A DNA stretch of 64,000 bases from Candidatus Methanomethylophilaceae archaeon (lineage in GTDB: Archaea > Thermoplasmatota > Thermoplasmata > Methanomassiliicoccales > Methanomethylophilaceae). The notes below the pieces were generated by a model that ran no database searches, had not been told where the DNA came from, and saw only the letters and a program-made list of their open reading frames with translations. The stretch covers positions 28,440 to 92,439 of the forward strand of contig JAFWTC010000016.1 in the NCBI GenBank assembly GCA_017519045.1. The letters run 5' to 3'. Below are positions 17,096 through 25,083 of this stretch, piece by piece. Each line of letters opens with the position of its first letter. The stretch's first letter is position 1. The translations under genes and the position numbers were made by a program.

Positions 17096-19501
17096 TCAGG
17101 CGCCGCCCTTGAGTCCGAGGTCGTCCATAGTGACGAAGAAGACCCCGTTCTCGATCTGTGACTCGGTCATTCCGAGGAACTTGGTGCTGTAGGACTTGTT
17201 GTAGGAGTCGGCCCAGTTCTCGGTGAACAGCTCGGGATACAGCACGTGCGCGACGTAGGCTATCCTCAGGGGGACGGGCATGTCTCCGCACACGACGTAG
17301 ATCTCGTTGTTGTAATAAGCCTCGGTGCTGGACAGGGCGAGGGGCCCGATCTTGAGGGTCTCCTTTCCGTCAGTGAGGGCGGTTCCGCCGTACCAGCTGA
17401 AGACCTTTCCGGAGGTGGCGGCGGTCTTGATGTGGACGATCTTCTCCACGTCGTAGTCCTTGAGCCAGAGTCCGAGGTCGGTCATCTTGGCGCTGCTGGA
17501 GGATCCCTTGAAGTCGTGGTCGGCGAGGGCGAACTCTCCGCCGGCGGCGACGGCGACCTTGGTGTAGTCGGAGGTGCCCGAGCTGATGTAGTTGTAGGTG
17601 CTGACGGTGTTGTCGCTTCCGACGGAGTAGCTCACGGCGGAGGTGACGGCGACCCTGACCTTGTCGTCGACGTTGGAGAGCTTGCCCTCGATGTCGGCGA
17701 AGAACACGTCGCACCAGGCCTTCATTCCCTCGAGGTCGATCTCCTTTCCGGTGGCGAACGCCAGGAGCGCCAGGTCGGAGAGGTACTCGTCCATGTCGGT
17801 GGAGGCGGCTTTGAACCTGATGACGCTGAGGCCGTTGTCCTTCACGCCCGCCTCGTCGAAGCAGTTGGCGTAGGAGCTGGAGCTTCCTGCGAGGTACTGG
17901 GCCGCGTTGTCGGCGGTGATTATGGCCTTCACGCCGTCGTTGACGATGTGCTTGGTGGACAGCTCGATGCTGAAGTATCCAGCGGAGCCTCCGACACGGT
18001 ACTTGAGGTTGGTGTTGGGGTCGAAGGTGGTGGATGCGTCCTCGAAGAGCCACTGGTACTCGGGGAACAGGGAGGCGTCGATCTTTCCGTTGTAGGCGAT
18101 TCCCTTGATCTCGCGGTTGAGGCCGGCGTACTTCGCCATGAGGAACATGTTGGAGGATCCGGTCATGAGGACGGAGTCGACGGGGAGCTTGGAGACGGTG
18201 AAGTAGTCGCCCTTGGTGAAGCGGTTGAGGTGCTTGACCTCGACGGGGTTCGCAGGGGTGGCTCCGATGATCTTCTGGAGGTAGGCGACATCGTTGGAGT
18301 CGACGACGCCGTCGAAGTTGGCGTCGGCGTACATGTAGTCGGCGGCGACGCCGTTCTCGATGATGATCTTGAGGAGGTCGACGTCGTTCTGGTCGATGAC
18401 GAAGTCCTCGTTCACGTTTCCGTAGGCCTCGAGCATGGGCTGGATCCACGCAGCGATCTCGGACGAGAGCGCCTCGACCATGTTTGCGGCGGTCTCGTCG
18501 GTGACGTTGACGGCCCTGAGGTGGGCGTGGACGTAGTAGTGTCCCTTGTATCCGATGTAGTCAATCATGCTGACCTTGGCGGAGTTGTAGTAGTTCCCGG
18601 TGCCGTCGGTGAAATCTCCCTTGGCGTTGATGGGAAGGACCTCGGTGCTCATGACGGTGGTGCCGACCTTGTTCTTGACGGCGTCCACGTTCGACTTGTA
18701 GATCTCGGAGGGATCGGCGGCCTTGGTGACCTCGACGTAGTACTTCCCGTCGGGGTCGGCGATCCTGGCGAGAGGACCGGTGGCGTCGGCGGGGACGGAG
18801 TAATCGTTCACATAGTCGCCGAAGGTCAGGCAGAATGCCTCCAGGGACTCGGCGATCTGGGCCACGCCCTTGTAGTCGGGGGCGGGCTCGACGTAGATCT
18901 TGGCCTCGGTCACGGGCTTGGGGTTCAGGATGGCGTCGACGATGGCCTCGGCGAGCTTGGCGACCTCGTCCTGGTTGACGCTCTGTCCCTTCAGGTAGAT
19001 GTAGCTCTCGAAGAACGCGTTCCCGTGGTATCCGCTGTAGTAGAGGTACGAGGAGGGCGTTCCCATGTTGAAGTTGTTGTAGTATCCGATCGCGTCGTCG
19101 AGGCCTCCCCTCTCGTGGGTTCCGATGACCTTGGATCCCATGACGACCTTGCCGATCTGGTTGGAGTAGTCGGCGGCGTTGGTGGAGAACTCCGCCTGGG
19201 CGGCCTCCTTGTCCTTCATGACCTTGAAGGTCACGTAGTTGCTGTCGGAGCCGTATCCGCTGGTGGCCCCGTTAGGGTAGTAGGCTTTGGCGACAGCAGG
19301 GGTATAGCCGTTCGCCAGGTAGAAATCCTCTCCGAAGAATCCGCTGTAGTTGGCGGAGAACGAAGCGGCTATCTCAGAGGCGTCCTCTGCGACGAACTCT
19401 TCCTCCTCGGGGTTATCCCCGTGGATTCCGAGACCGGCGAGGATGCCGGCCACGATGACGATAGCCATCGTGATGAAAGCTAGCAATTTCAGGTTGAGCA
19501 T
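17096..19501 (-). CDS. Importer substrate-binding protein with dockerin-like segment and duplicated N-terminal domain
   Basis: The 801-residue protein begins with a membrane anchor (MLNLKLLAFITMAIVIVAG) without a lipobox. Residues about 50-190 and 215-350 are two copies of one domain, each with YYN, a Y-GY-GH/KGH motif and a closing helix (KLAEAIVDAI; MVEALSSEI). Around residues 360-412 are two EF-hand-like loops of dockerin type (DQNDVDLLKIII, then ADANFDGVVDSNDVAYLQKIIG). The C-terminal ~390 residues resemble a type III periplasmic-binding fold for FecB/BtuF importers. It is the first gene of the importer operon, so it presents ligand to the permeases outside the cell. The duplicated domain is unknown to me. 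Confidence 0.8.
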   Translation of the reverse strand: MLNLKLLAFITMAIVIVAGILAGLGIHGDNPEEEEFVAEDASEIAASFSANYSGFFGEDFYLANGYTPAVAKAYYPNGATSGYGSDSNYVTFKVMKDKEAAQAEFSTNAADYSNQIGKVVMGSKVIGTHERGGLDDAIGYYNNFNMGTPSSYLYYSGYHGNAFFESYIYLKGQSVNQDEVAKLAEAIVDAILNPKPVTEAKIYVEPAPDYKGVAQIAESLEAFCLTFGDYVNDYSVPADATGPLARIADPDGKYYVEVTKAADPSEIYKSNVDAVKNKVGTTVMSTEVLPINAKGDFTDGTGNYYNSAKVSMIDYIGYKGHYYVHAHLRAVNVTDETAANMVEALSSEIAAWIQPMLEAYGNVNEDFVIDQNDVDLLKIIIENGVAADYMYADANFDGVVDSNDVAYLQKIIGATPANPVEVKHLNRFTKGDYFTVSKLPVDSVLMTGSSNMFLMAKYAGLNREIKGIAYNGKIDASLFPEYQWLFEDASTTFDPNTNLKYRVGGSAGYFSIELSTKHIVNDGVKAIITADNAAQYLAGSSSSYANCFDEAGVKDNGLSVIRFKAASTDMDEYLSDLALLAFATGKEIDLEGMKAWCDVFFADIEGKLSNVDDKVRVAVTSAVSYSVGSDNTVSTYNYISSGTSDYTKVAVAAGGEFALADHDFKGSSSSAKMTDLGLWLKDYDVEKIVHIKTAATSGKVFSWYGGTALTDGKETLKIGPLALSSTEAYYNNEIYVVCGDMPVPLRIAYVAHVLYPELFTENWADSYNKSYSTKFLGMTESQIENGVFFVTMDDLGLKGGA

Positions 19502-19547
19502 AGCATCACTTGCGCTTGGCGGTATCCGACATGCATGCGGTCATAGA

Positions 19548-19587
19548 AATAATGTACTGAAATTAGTTGGATTAGTGTGACATGTCA
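19548..19587 (-). promoter_or_regulatory. Promoter region of the importer operon with palindrome
   Basis: On the minus strand a TATA-like ACATTATTT lies at about 19548-19556. Upstream of it sits a perfect palindrome TGACATGTCA (19578-19587), plus AATCCAA nearby (about 19567-19574), a 7-mer that also forms both arms of the inverted repeat before the second importer operon at 60340-60366. Confidence 0.4.
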
Positions 19588-19680
19588 ATCAAAAACCGCA
19601 GAATCACCCCCGTCTCTTTCCCTCCAACACCTGACTCTCCAAGCAACCGTTAAGAAACACGAACCTATTCCGCCGTCCGG

Positions 19681-21720
19681 ATGCCTCCGGAAGATTCCAC
19701 AGCCAAGAAGACGGGGAAAGCGAGGCCCCGCGTCACGGCCAACGACATGGCCGACAAGCAGCAGGAGATCTCCGTCACGGAGTTCTTCGAGAAGAACAAG
19801 CAGATCCTGGGGTTCGACTCGCGCTCCAAGTCCCTCCTTATGGGCATCAAGGAGGCGGTCGACAACTCCCTGGACGCCTGCGAGGAGGCCGACATACTCC
19901 CCGACATCGAGGTCCGCATCGAGAAGGTGGACGACGAGGAGTACCACATCTCCATCGAGGACAACGGCCCCGGGATCGTCCACAAGATGATGGCGAACGT
20001 CTTCGGACGCCTGCTGTACGGGTCGAGGTTCCATGCCCTGAGGCAGTCCAGGGGACAGCAGGGGATAGGGATCTCCGCCACCGTCATGTACGGGAACATC
20101 ACCACCGGGAAGCCCGCCCACGTCATCTCCCTCATCGAGAGCGACGACATAGACAGGACCGCCTGGGAAATGGACATCGTCGTCGACACCAAGACGAACC
20201 GGCCCATAGTGACCAACGACAAGGCGGTCAACTGGGAGGGGAAGCAGCACGGGACCAAGATATCCTACACCATCAAGGGGAGGTACATCACCGGAAAGCA
20301 GTCCGTCTTCGAGTACCTGAAGAACACCGCCATCGTGAACCCCCACGCGGAGATAGTCTTCCACGACCCCGAGGGCAAGAAGTACGTGTTCGAGAGGGCC
20401 ACCGACATCATGCCCCCGAGGCCGAAGGAGATCAAGCCCCATCCGGAGGGAATGGAGATAGGGGACGTCCTGAAGTACTCGTCCAATTCCGCGCAGAAGA
20501 CAGTCCTCGCGTTCCTCAAGAACGACTTCTCCAGGATCACCGACAGGATAGCCAAGGAGATAACCGAGATCTCCAAGGTCGACGGCAACAAGAAGCCGTC
20601 CGACATCACCCGCGAGGACGCCATCGCGATTCTGGACGTCATCAAGAAGGTCAAGATCATGGCGCCCCCCACGGACTGCCTGTCCCCGATCGGTGACACC
20701 CTGATCAAGAAGGGGCTGATGCACGTCCTGGACGGGCTCCGCCCAGAATACTACGCCACGCCGGTCACCCGCGCCCCCAAGGCGGTCAACGGGAACCCGT
20801 TCGTGGTCGAGGCCGGGATAGTCTACGGAGGCGACATCCCGTCCGACAGCCAGGTCCAGATACTCAGGTTCGCGAACCGCGTCCCCCTCCTCTACCAGCA
20901 GGGGGCGTGCGCCATAACCAAGGCCATCTCCGAGATGGACTGGAGGAGGTACGGCCTGGAGCAGAGGGGAGGGAAGGGAATCCCCTTCGGGCCAGCCATC
21001 ATCCTCGTACACGTGGCGTCCACCAAGGTCCCGTTCACCTCCGAGGGAAAGGAGGCCGTGGCAGGGTTCCCCGAGCTGCAGAGCGAGATAGGGCTCGCCC
21101 TTAGGCTCTGCGCCAGGAACCTGAAGAGCCATCTGAACAAGATGGAGCGCAAGAACAAGACCCACGCCAAGTTCGAGATCGTCCAGGAGATCCTCCCCGA
21201 CATGGCCAAGAAGGCCGCGGACCACCTGGGCAGGCCGGTCCCGAGCCTGGACAGGACCATCACTCGCATCATGAACGTGGTCTGGGTGGAGCCTTCCGTC
21301 AAGAAGGACGGGAAGACCAAGCGCACCATAACGTACACGGTATACAACTACACCAGCATCCCGCGCACGTTCAGGCTCCACGCGCACCTCCCCAAGGAGT
21401 GCCTCAAGGACCTGACGCTGTACTCCAGCCCCTTCTTCCTCGACATCAACGACGAGGGGAAGGCCAACTGGGAGATCAGGGACATACAGCCGTCGGCCAA
21501 CGTCACCGTGGCGTTCGACCTCTCCGGGGACATGGCCGACACCTTCGACGCCGACGACATCTACTTCTCCGGCCTGAACCCGGTGATGGTCATGGGGGCG
21601 GAGATGCTCCCCGGCGACTGGGGAATAAAGGGAATGGAGATAGTGGAGTCCGCGGACGACTACGTCGAGGACGACGATGAGAAGGAAGACCAGGAGGAAG
21701 AGGACCTTGACGATGAATGA
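19681..21720 (+). CDS. top6B: DNA topoisomerase VI subunit B
   Basis: The 679-residue subunit carries a GHKL ATPase domain (KEAVDNSLDACEEA with catalytic Glu, DNGPG, and the G-rich SRGQQGIGISA), an H2TH region and a transducer domain leading to the A subunit. Topo VI is the type IIB enzyme that relaxes supercoils and decatenates DNA in archaea by ATP-driven strand passage. The start at 19681 gives a short basic N-terminal extension before MADKQQEISVTEFF, which could be an alternative start. The C-terminus is acidic (EDDDEKEDQEEEDLDDE). It overlaps top6A by eight bases. Confidence 0.96.
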   Translation: MPPEDSTAKKTGKARPRVTANDMADKQQEISVTEFFEKNKQILGFDSRSKSLLMGIKEAVDNSLDACEEADILPDIEVRIEKVDDEEYHISIEDNGPGIVHKMMANVFGRLLYGSRFHALRQSRGQQGIGISATVMYGNITTGKPAHVISLIESDDIDRTAWEMDIVVDTKTNRPIVTNDKAVNWEGKQHGTKISYTIKGRYITGKQSVFEYLKNTAIVNPHAEIVFHDPEGKKYVFERATDIMPPRPKEIKPHPEGMEIGDVLKYSSNSAQKTVLAFLKNDFSRITDRIAKEITEISKVDGNKKPSDITREDAIAILDVIKKVKIMAPPTDCLSPIGDTLIKKGLMHVLDGLRPEYYATPVTRAPKAVNGNPFVVEAGIVYGGDIPSDSQVQILRFANRVPLLYQQGACAITKAISEMDWRRYGLEQRGGKGIPFGPAIILVHVASTKVPFTSEGKEAVAGFPELQSEIGLALRLCARNLKSHLNKMERKNKTHAKFEIVQEILPDMAKKAADHLGRPVPSLDRTITRIMNVVWVEPSVKKDGKTKRTITYTVYNYTSIPRTFRLHAHLPKECLKDLTLYSSPFFLDINDEGKANWEIRDIQPSANVTVAFDLSGDMADTFDADDIYFSGLNPVMVMGAEMLPGDWGIKGMEIVESADDYVEDDDEKEDQEEEDLDDE

Positions 21721-22801
21721 CAGGCAGCAGAAGGCTCTGGACAGCCTCACGGGCGTCGTGGAGGGCATCTACGACCAGCTGGACGGAGGAGAGATACCGG
21801 CCATGGACCTCCCCCTCAGGTCCAAGAAGAACATCGAGTTCGACGGCCAGCACAACGTGTGGACGTACGGCGACCTCAAGACTTCCCGTACCGCCAAGAC
21901 CGTGAACGGCGCGGTGATGATGCTCAGGACCGTGTACACCTCGGACTTCATCAACGACATGATCCGCGACAACAAGTCGTCCACCCTGAGGGAGATGTAC
22001 TACATCTCGGAGGGATGGAACAACGCCAAGTTCCACAGCCAGGACGAGAGCAACCTCCTCGCGGAGGATCTGGAGACCATAACGGGATGCATGAGGGAGG
22101 ACTTCAAGCTCAGGCCGGAGGAGTCCGGGGCCCACGTGTACGGGGACCTGAACTTCACCACCATGACCAAGAAGGGCATGAAGACCATGAACTGCATCGA
22201 CGACGTCTCCGAGGCCGGGTTCGCGGTGCCGTACAAGGTCGAGGAGGACACGTTCCAGATCGACCCCGGGACCACGAAGTTCATCATGGCGATAGAGACA
22301 GGAGGTATGTACGCCAGGCTCATCGAGAACGGATTCCCCGAGAAATACGGATGCGCCCTCGTGCACCTGAGCGGACAGCCGGCCAGGTCCACCAGGCGCC
22401 TCATCAAGAGGCTCAACGAGGAGTACGACCTCCCGGTGACCGTGTTCACCGACGGGGACCCCTGGTCGTTCAGGATCTTCGCGTCCGTCGCCTACGGGGC
22501 GATCAAGACGGCGCACATCTCCGAGTACCTGGCCACGCCCACGGCGCAGTTCATCGGAGTGACGGCGTCGGACATCCTCAACTACGACCTCCCCACCGAC
22601 AAGCTTAACGACAAGGACATAGGCGCCCTGAACGCGGAGCTCTCCGACCCCAGGTTCGCCGACGAGTTCTGGGTGTCTGAGATACAGGCGATGCTGGGAA
22701 TGAAGAAGAAGTCCGAACAGCAGGCGCTGGCCAAGTACGGTCTCGACTATGTGACGGACAGGTACCTTCCCGAGAAGCTCACCGACATGGGAGTGCTCTG
22801 A
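21713..22801 (+). CDS. top6A: DNA topoisomerase VI subunit A (Spo11-like)
   Basis: The 362-residue subunit has the winged-helix 5Y-CAP domain with the tyrosine motif LREMYYISEGW and a Toprim domain with TDGDPW (DxD metal-binding motif). It makes the transient double-strand break. The start at 21713 lies inside the end of top6B (ATGAATGA), ensuring coupled translation. The nearby purine-rich acidic codons of top6B can act as a ribosome-binding segment. A strong terminator follows. Confidence 0.96.
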   Translation: MNDRQQKALDSLTGVVEGIYDQLDGGEIPAMDLPLRSKKNIEFDGQHNVWTYGDLKTSRTAKTVNGAVMMLRTVYTSDFINDMIRDNKSSTLREMYYISEGWNNAKFHSQDESNLLAEDLETITGCMREDFKLRPEESGAHVYGDLNFTTMTKKGMKTMNCIDDVSEAGFAVPYKVEEDTFQIDPGTTKFIMAIETGGMYARLIENGFPEKYGCALVHLSGQPARSTRRLIKRLNEEYDLPVTVFTDGDPWSFRIFASVAYGAIKTAHISEYLATPTAQFIGVTASDILNYDLPTDKLNDKDIGALNAELSDPRFADEFWVSEIQAMLGMKKKSEQQALAKYGLDYVTDRYLPEKLTDMGVL

Positions 22802-22803
22802 AC

Positions 22804-22848
22804 GGCGGAGGGGGTCTTCGGGCACCCCCGCCTCCCTTTTTAAATACC
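22804..22848 (+). terminator. Terminator of top6BA overlapping the helicase promoter
   Basis: GGGGGT (22810-22815) pairs with ACCCCC (22824-22829), with outer GGC/GCC pairing, followed by a T run at 22837-22841. The same run forms a TATA-like CTTTTTAAATACC whose centre is about 25 bases before 22868, close to the ATG at 22876. Confidence 0.6.
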
Positions 22849-22875
22849 ATTCATCCCTGGAAGGTCGGAGACGGC

Positions 22876-24972
22876 ATGCCTGCAGGACGTTCGGGGACCT
22901 CGAAGACCGATGCTCCAGCGGACGCCATGACGGTCAGGGGCCACGTCCTGGACAGACAGCAGACCTCCGCCGTGAAGGACCGCTCCCCCACCCAGCTGGT
23001 CATCGCGGGAGCCGGGACCGGGAAGACCACCACGCTGATCGGGAAGGTCAAGCACCTGGTCGAGCGCGACGGCGTGGACCCGAAGAGGATTCTTCTCATA
23101 TCGCTGACGAACAACTCCGTGGCCGACCTCAGGAAGGCGGTGGACGCCGAGTTCGGGACGGGGTTCCCTGCGGACGTCATGACCATCCACGCCCTCGGGA
23201 ACCGCATCCTCCGCAAGAAGCCGTGCATCGGGTCCCAGAAGGCCAAGCTCATAGGGCGCCTCTGCGACGAGCTCGTCCAGACCGACCGCAGGTCCGCCGA
23301 GGCGATGATGACCTACATCGAGGGGCTCAGGCGCACTTCGTATTCTTATCTTTCATACAACGGCAAGAGCATCGGGAACAGGGGCCTCAGGACCGTGGCG
23401 GACGCCCTGTTCAGATGCGGGATCGACTGCGACTACACCCGCCCAATCTATTCGGAGACGGATTCGAAGCCGGGGTTCATCTCCGTGGACGACAAGAAGG
23501 GCCTCTCGTTCAGGATATACGCGGACGACCCCGCGGTCTCCGCCGCGTCCAAGGATCCGGAGGAGGCCTGGAGCGTCATAAGGGCGAAAGGCGTGAAGGC
23601 CAAGCCCGTGAACGTCAACGACCTGGCCTCCAACGTGATGCAGGCCTGGGGGGACAAGGTTCCGGAGTCCCTCGGGAGCCTCATATCCAGATGCAAGTGC
23701 ACCGGGATGAGCATCAAGGCCCTCCTCCGCGCCAACGGGCGCAACGACACCGCCGCCCGCCCGGACGCCGAGGCCAAGATCCGCCTGCTGGACAGGGTCT
23801 GGGACATGTACTCCATGACCTGCGCCGAGGGGGACCTGGCCGACTACGAGGACATGGTCATCCAATCCGCAGGGATCGTCCGCAGGGGAGGGTTCCCGGG
23901 GAAGCGCTACGACGCCGTCCTGATCGACGAGTACCAGGACGTCTCCAGAATACTGGTGGACCTCGTGATGGCCCTCAGGGGGGCGATGGGGTTCCGGCTG
24001 TTCTGCGTGGGCGACGACTGGCAGAGCATCTACTCCTTCAGCGGAGGGGACATCTGGCAGATGTTCGACTTCGAGAGGATCTGGAAGGACTGGGGCCCGA
24101 TCAAGGTCTCCAGGATCGAGAAGACATACAGGTCCCCGAGGCAGATAGTGGACATGACCGGCCGCTTCGTGTCCAAGAACCCGTCCCAGCTCAAGAAGAG
24201 CATCAAAGGCATCCCGGGCCCCAGGACGCCTCCGGTGCAGCTTCTGACGGTCTCCTGCGACAAGGAGGTGGCGAAGGCGATAGCCAACCGCCTCGAATAC
24301 GTGGAGAAGGACGCGTCCGTGTTCATAATCGGGCGCACCAGGAGGGACCTGTACGTCCTCGGATACGGCGACGGCCCGTTCGCCTTCTCGTCGGGGGACA
24401 GGGATTCCGGGTCCGTCGACCTGGTCTACCGCGAATACGACGAGACCACCAAGGAGTGGACCCCCGTCAGGACGCTCCGCTACCTCACCGCCCACTCCTC
24501 CAAAGGCCTGGAGGCGGACTACGTGTTCGTGATCGCCGACAGGGAGCGCGGAGGGTTCCCGAACGACGTCGAGGACGACATGAGCGTGCTGTTCGCCGGC
24601 CGCGGGGAGGGGATCGAGCACGCCGAAGAGCGCAGGGTGTTCTACGTCGCCATGACGAGGGCCAGGAAGCGCCTGTTCCTCGTCAACAGGACCTCTGACG
24701 GGACCGCGTTGTCATCCGACTCGCCGTTCATGGGCGAGATAATAGCCGACAACGAGGGCATGCTGGAGAAGTCCACGCCCGTCTGCCCGCTGTGCTCCGG
24801 GCCGATGATGATCCGCGACTCTCCCAGGAGGCCATTCTACGGATGCGTCAACTACCCCGTATGCAAGGGGACGAGGCCTTTCAAGGGGCTGCGAGGCGAC
24901 GCGGCTTCGCATCTCTATGATGAAACGCGAGGATTCCATGCATATTCGGAATCGGATTCCGATTTTGCATAA
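22876..24972 (+). CDS. UvrD/Rep-type superfamily 1 helicase with C-terminal zinc ribbon
   Basis: The 698-residue protein shows SF1A helicase motifs: Q-motif LDRQQTSAV, Walker A GAGTGKTTT, motif II LIDEYQDVS, motif III GDDWQSIYSFSGG, motif IV area KTYRSP and motif VI YVAMTRARKRLF. An insertion of about 190 residues lies between motifs Ia and II. The C-terminus has a topoisomerase-type zinc ribbon (CPLCSGPM ... YGCVNYPVC), as in bacterial helicase IV-like proteins. It should unwind DNA in repair or replication restart. The T-run promoter described above precedes it. Ends in TAA. Confidence 0.9.
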   Translation: MPAGRSGTSKTDAPADAMTVRGHVLDRQQTSAVKDRSPTQLVIAGAGTGKTTTLIGKVKHLVERDGVDPKRILLISLTNNSVADLRKAVDAEFGTGFPADVMTIHALGNRILRKKPCIGSQKAKLIGRLCDELVQTDRRSAEAMMTYIEGLRRTSYSYLSYNGKSIGNRGLRTVADALFRCGIDCDYTRPIYSETDSKPGFISVDDKKGLSFRIYADDPAVSAASKDPEEAWSVIRAKGVKAKPVNVNDLASNVMQAWGDKVPESLGSLISRCKCTGMSIKALLRANGRNDTAARPDAEAKIRLLDRVWDMYSMTCAEGDLADYEDMVIQSAGIVRRGGFPGKRYDAVLIDEYQDVSRILVDLVMALRGAMGFRLFCVGDDWQSIYSFSGGDIWQMFDFERIWKDWGPIKVSRIEKTYRSPRQIVDMTGRFVSKNPSQLKKSIKGIPGPRTPPVQLLTVSCDKEVAKAIANRLEYVEKDASVFIIGRTRRDLYVLGYGDGPFAFSSGDRDSGSVDLVYREYDETTKEWTPVRTLRYLTAHSSKGLEADYVFVIADRERGGFPNDVEDDMSVLFAGRGEGIEHAEERRVFYVAMTRARKRLFLVNRTSDGTALSSDSPFMGEIIADNEGMLEKSTPVCPLCSGPMMIRDSPRRPFYGCVNYPVCKGTRPFKGLRGDAASHLYDETRGFHAYSESDSDFA

Positions 24973-25010
24973 GCCATATCGGCCGCATGTCACGGACGAA
25001 TCCGGTTCTA

Positions 25011-25068
25011 AAAAGAAAATTATAAATAATGAATCTGTTAGTACTTCGCTTATTGATCCGCTAAGCGG
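25011..25068 (+). promoter_or_regulatory. Promoter and leader element of htpG
   Basis: A purine-rich BRE-like stretch and TATA-like ATTATAAATA (25019-25028) predict a start near 25048. The leader contains CCGC-TAA-GCGG (25058-25068), a small inverted repeat just before the ribosome-binding GAGGG; it could be an operator or a weak hairpin. Confidence 0.5.
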
Positions 25069-25083
25069 AAAGAGGGCTTACAG

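Noticed and set aside
17067..17291. N-terminal extension of the first permease gene
   Set aside because: It overlaps the binding-protein gene and is Arg-rich; the family N-terminus is at 17066.
17246..19483. Open frame of 745 codons antisense to the first importer binding protein
   Set aside because: Low-complexity Val/Gly/Asp composition; the sense frame has anchor, dockerin and binding domains in an operon.
19585..21768. Open frame of 727 codons antisense to topoisomerase VI subunit B
   Set aside because: The sense frame is an unmistakable top6B; the antisense product has repetitive Val/Leu/Gly/His composition and no domain.
25058..25068. Bacterial-type CIRCE heat-shock operator before htpG
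   Set aside because: The inverted repeat is only four to five bases per arm and does not resemble the nine-base CIRCE arms.
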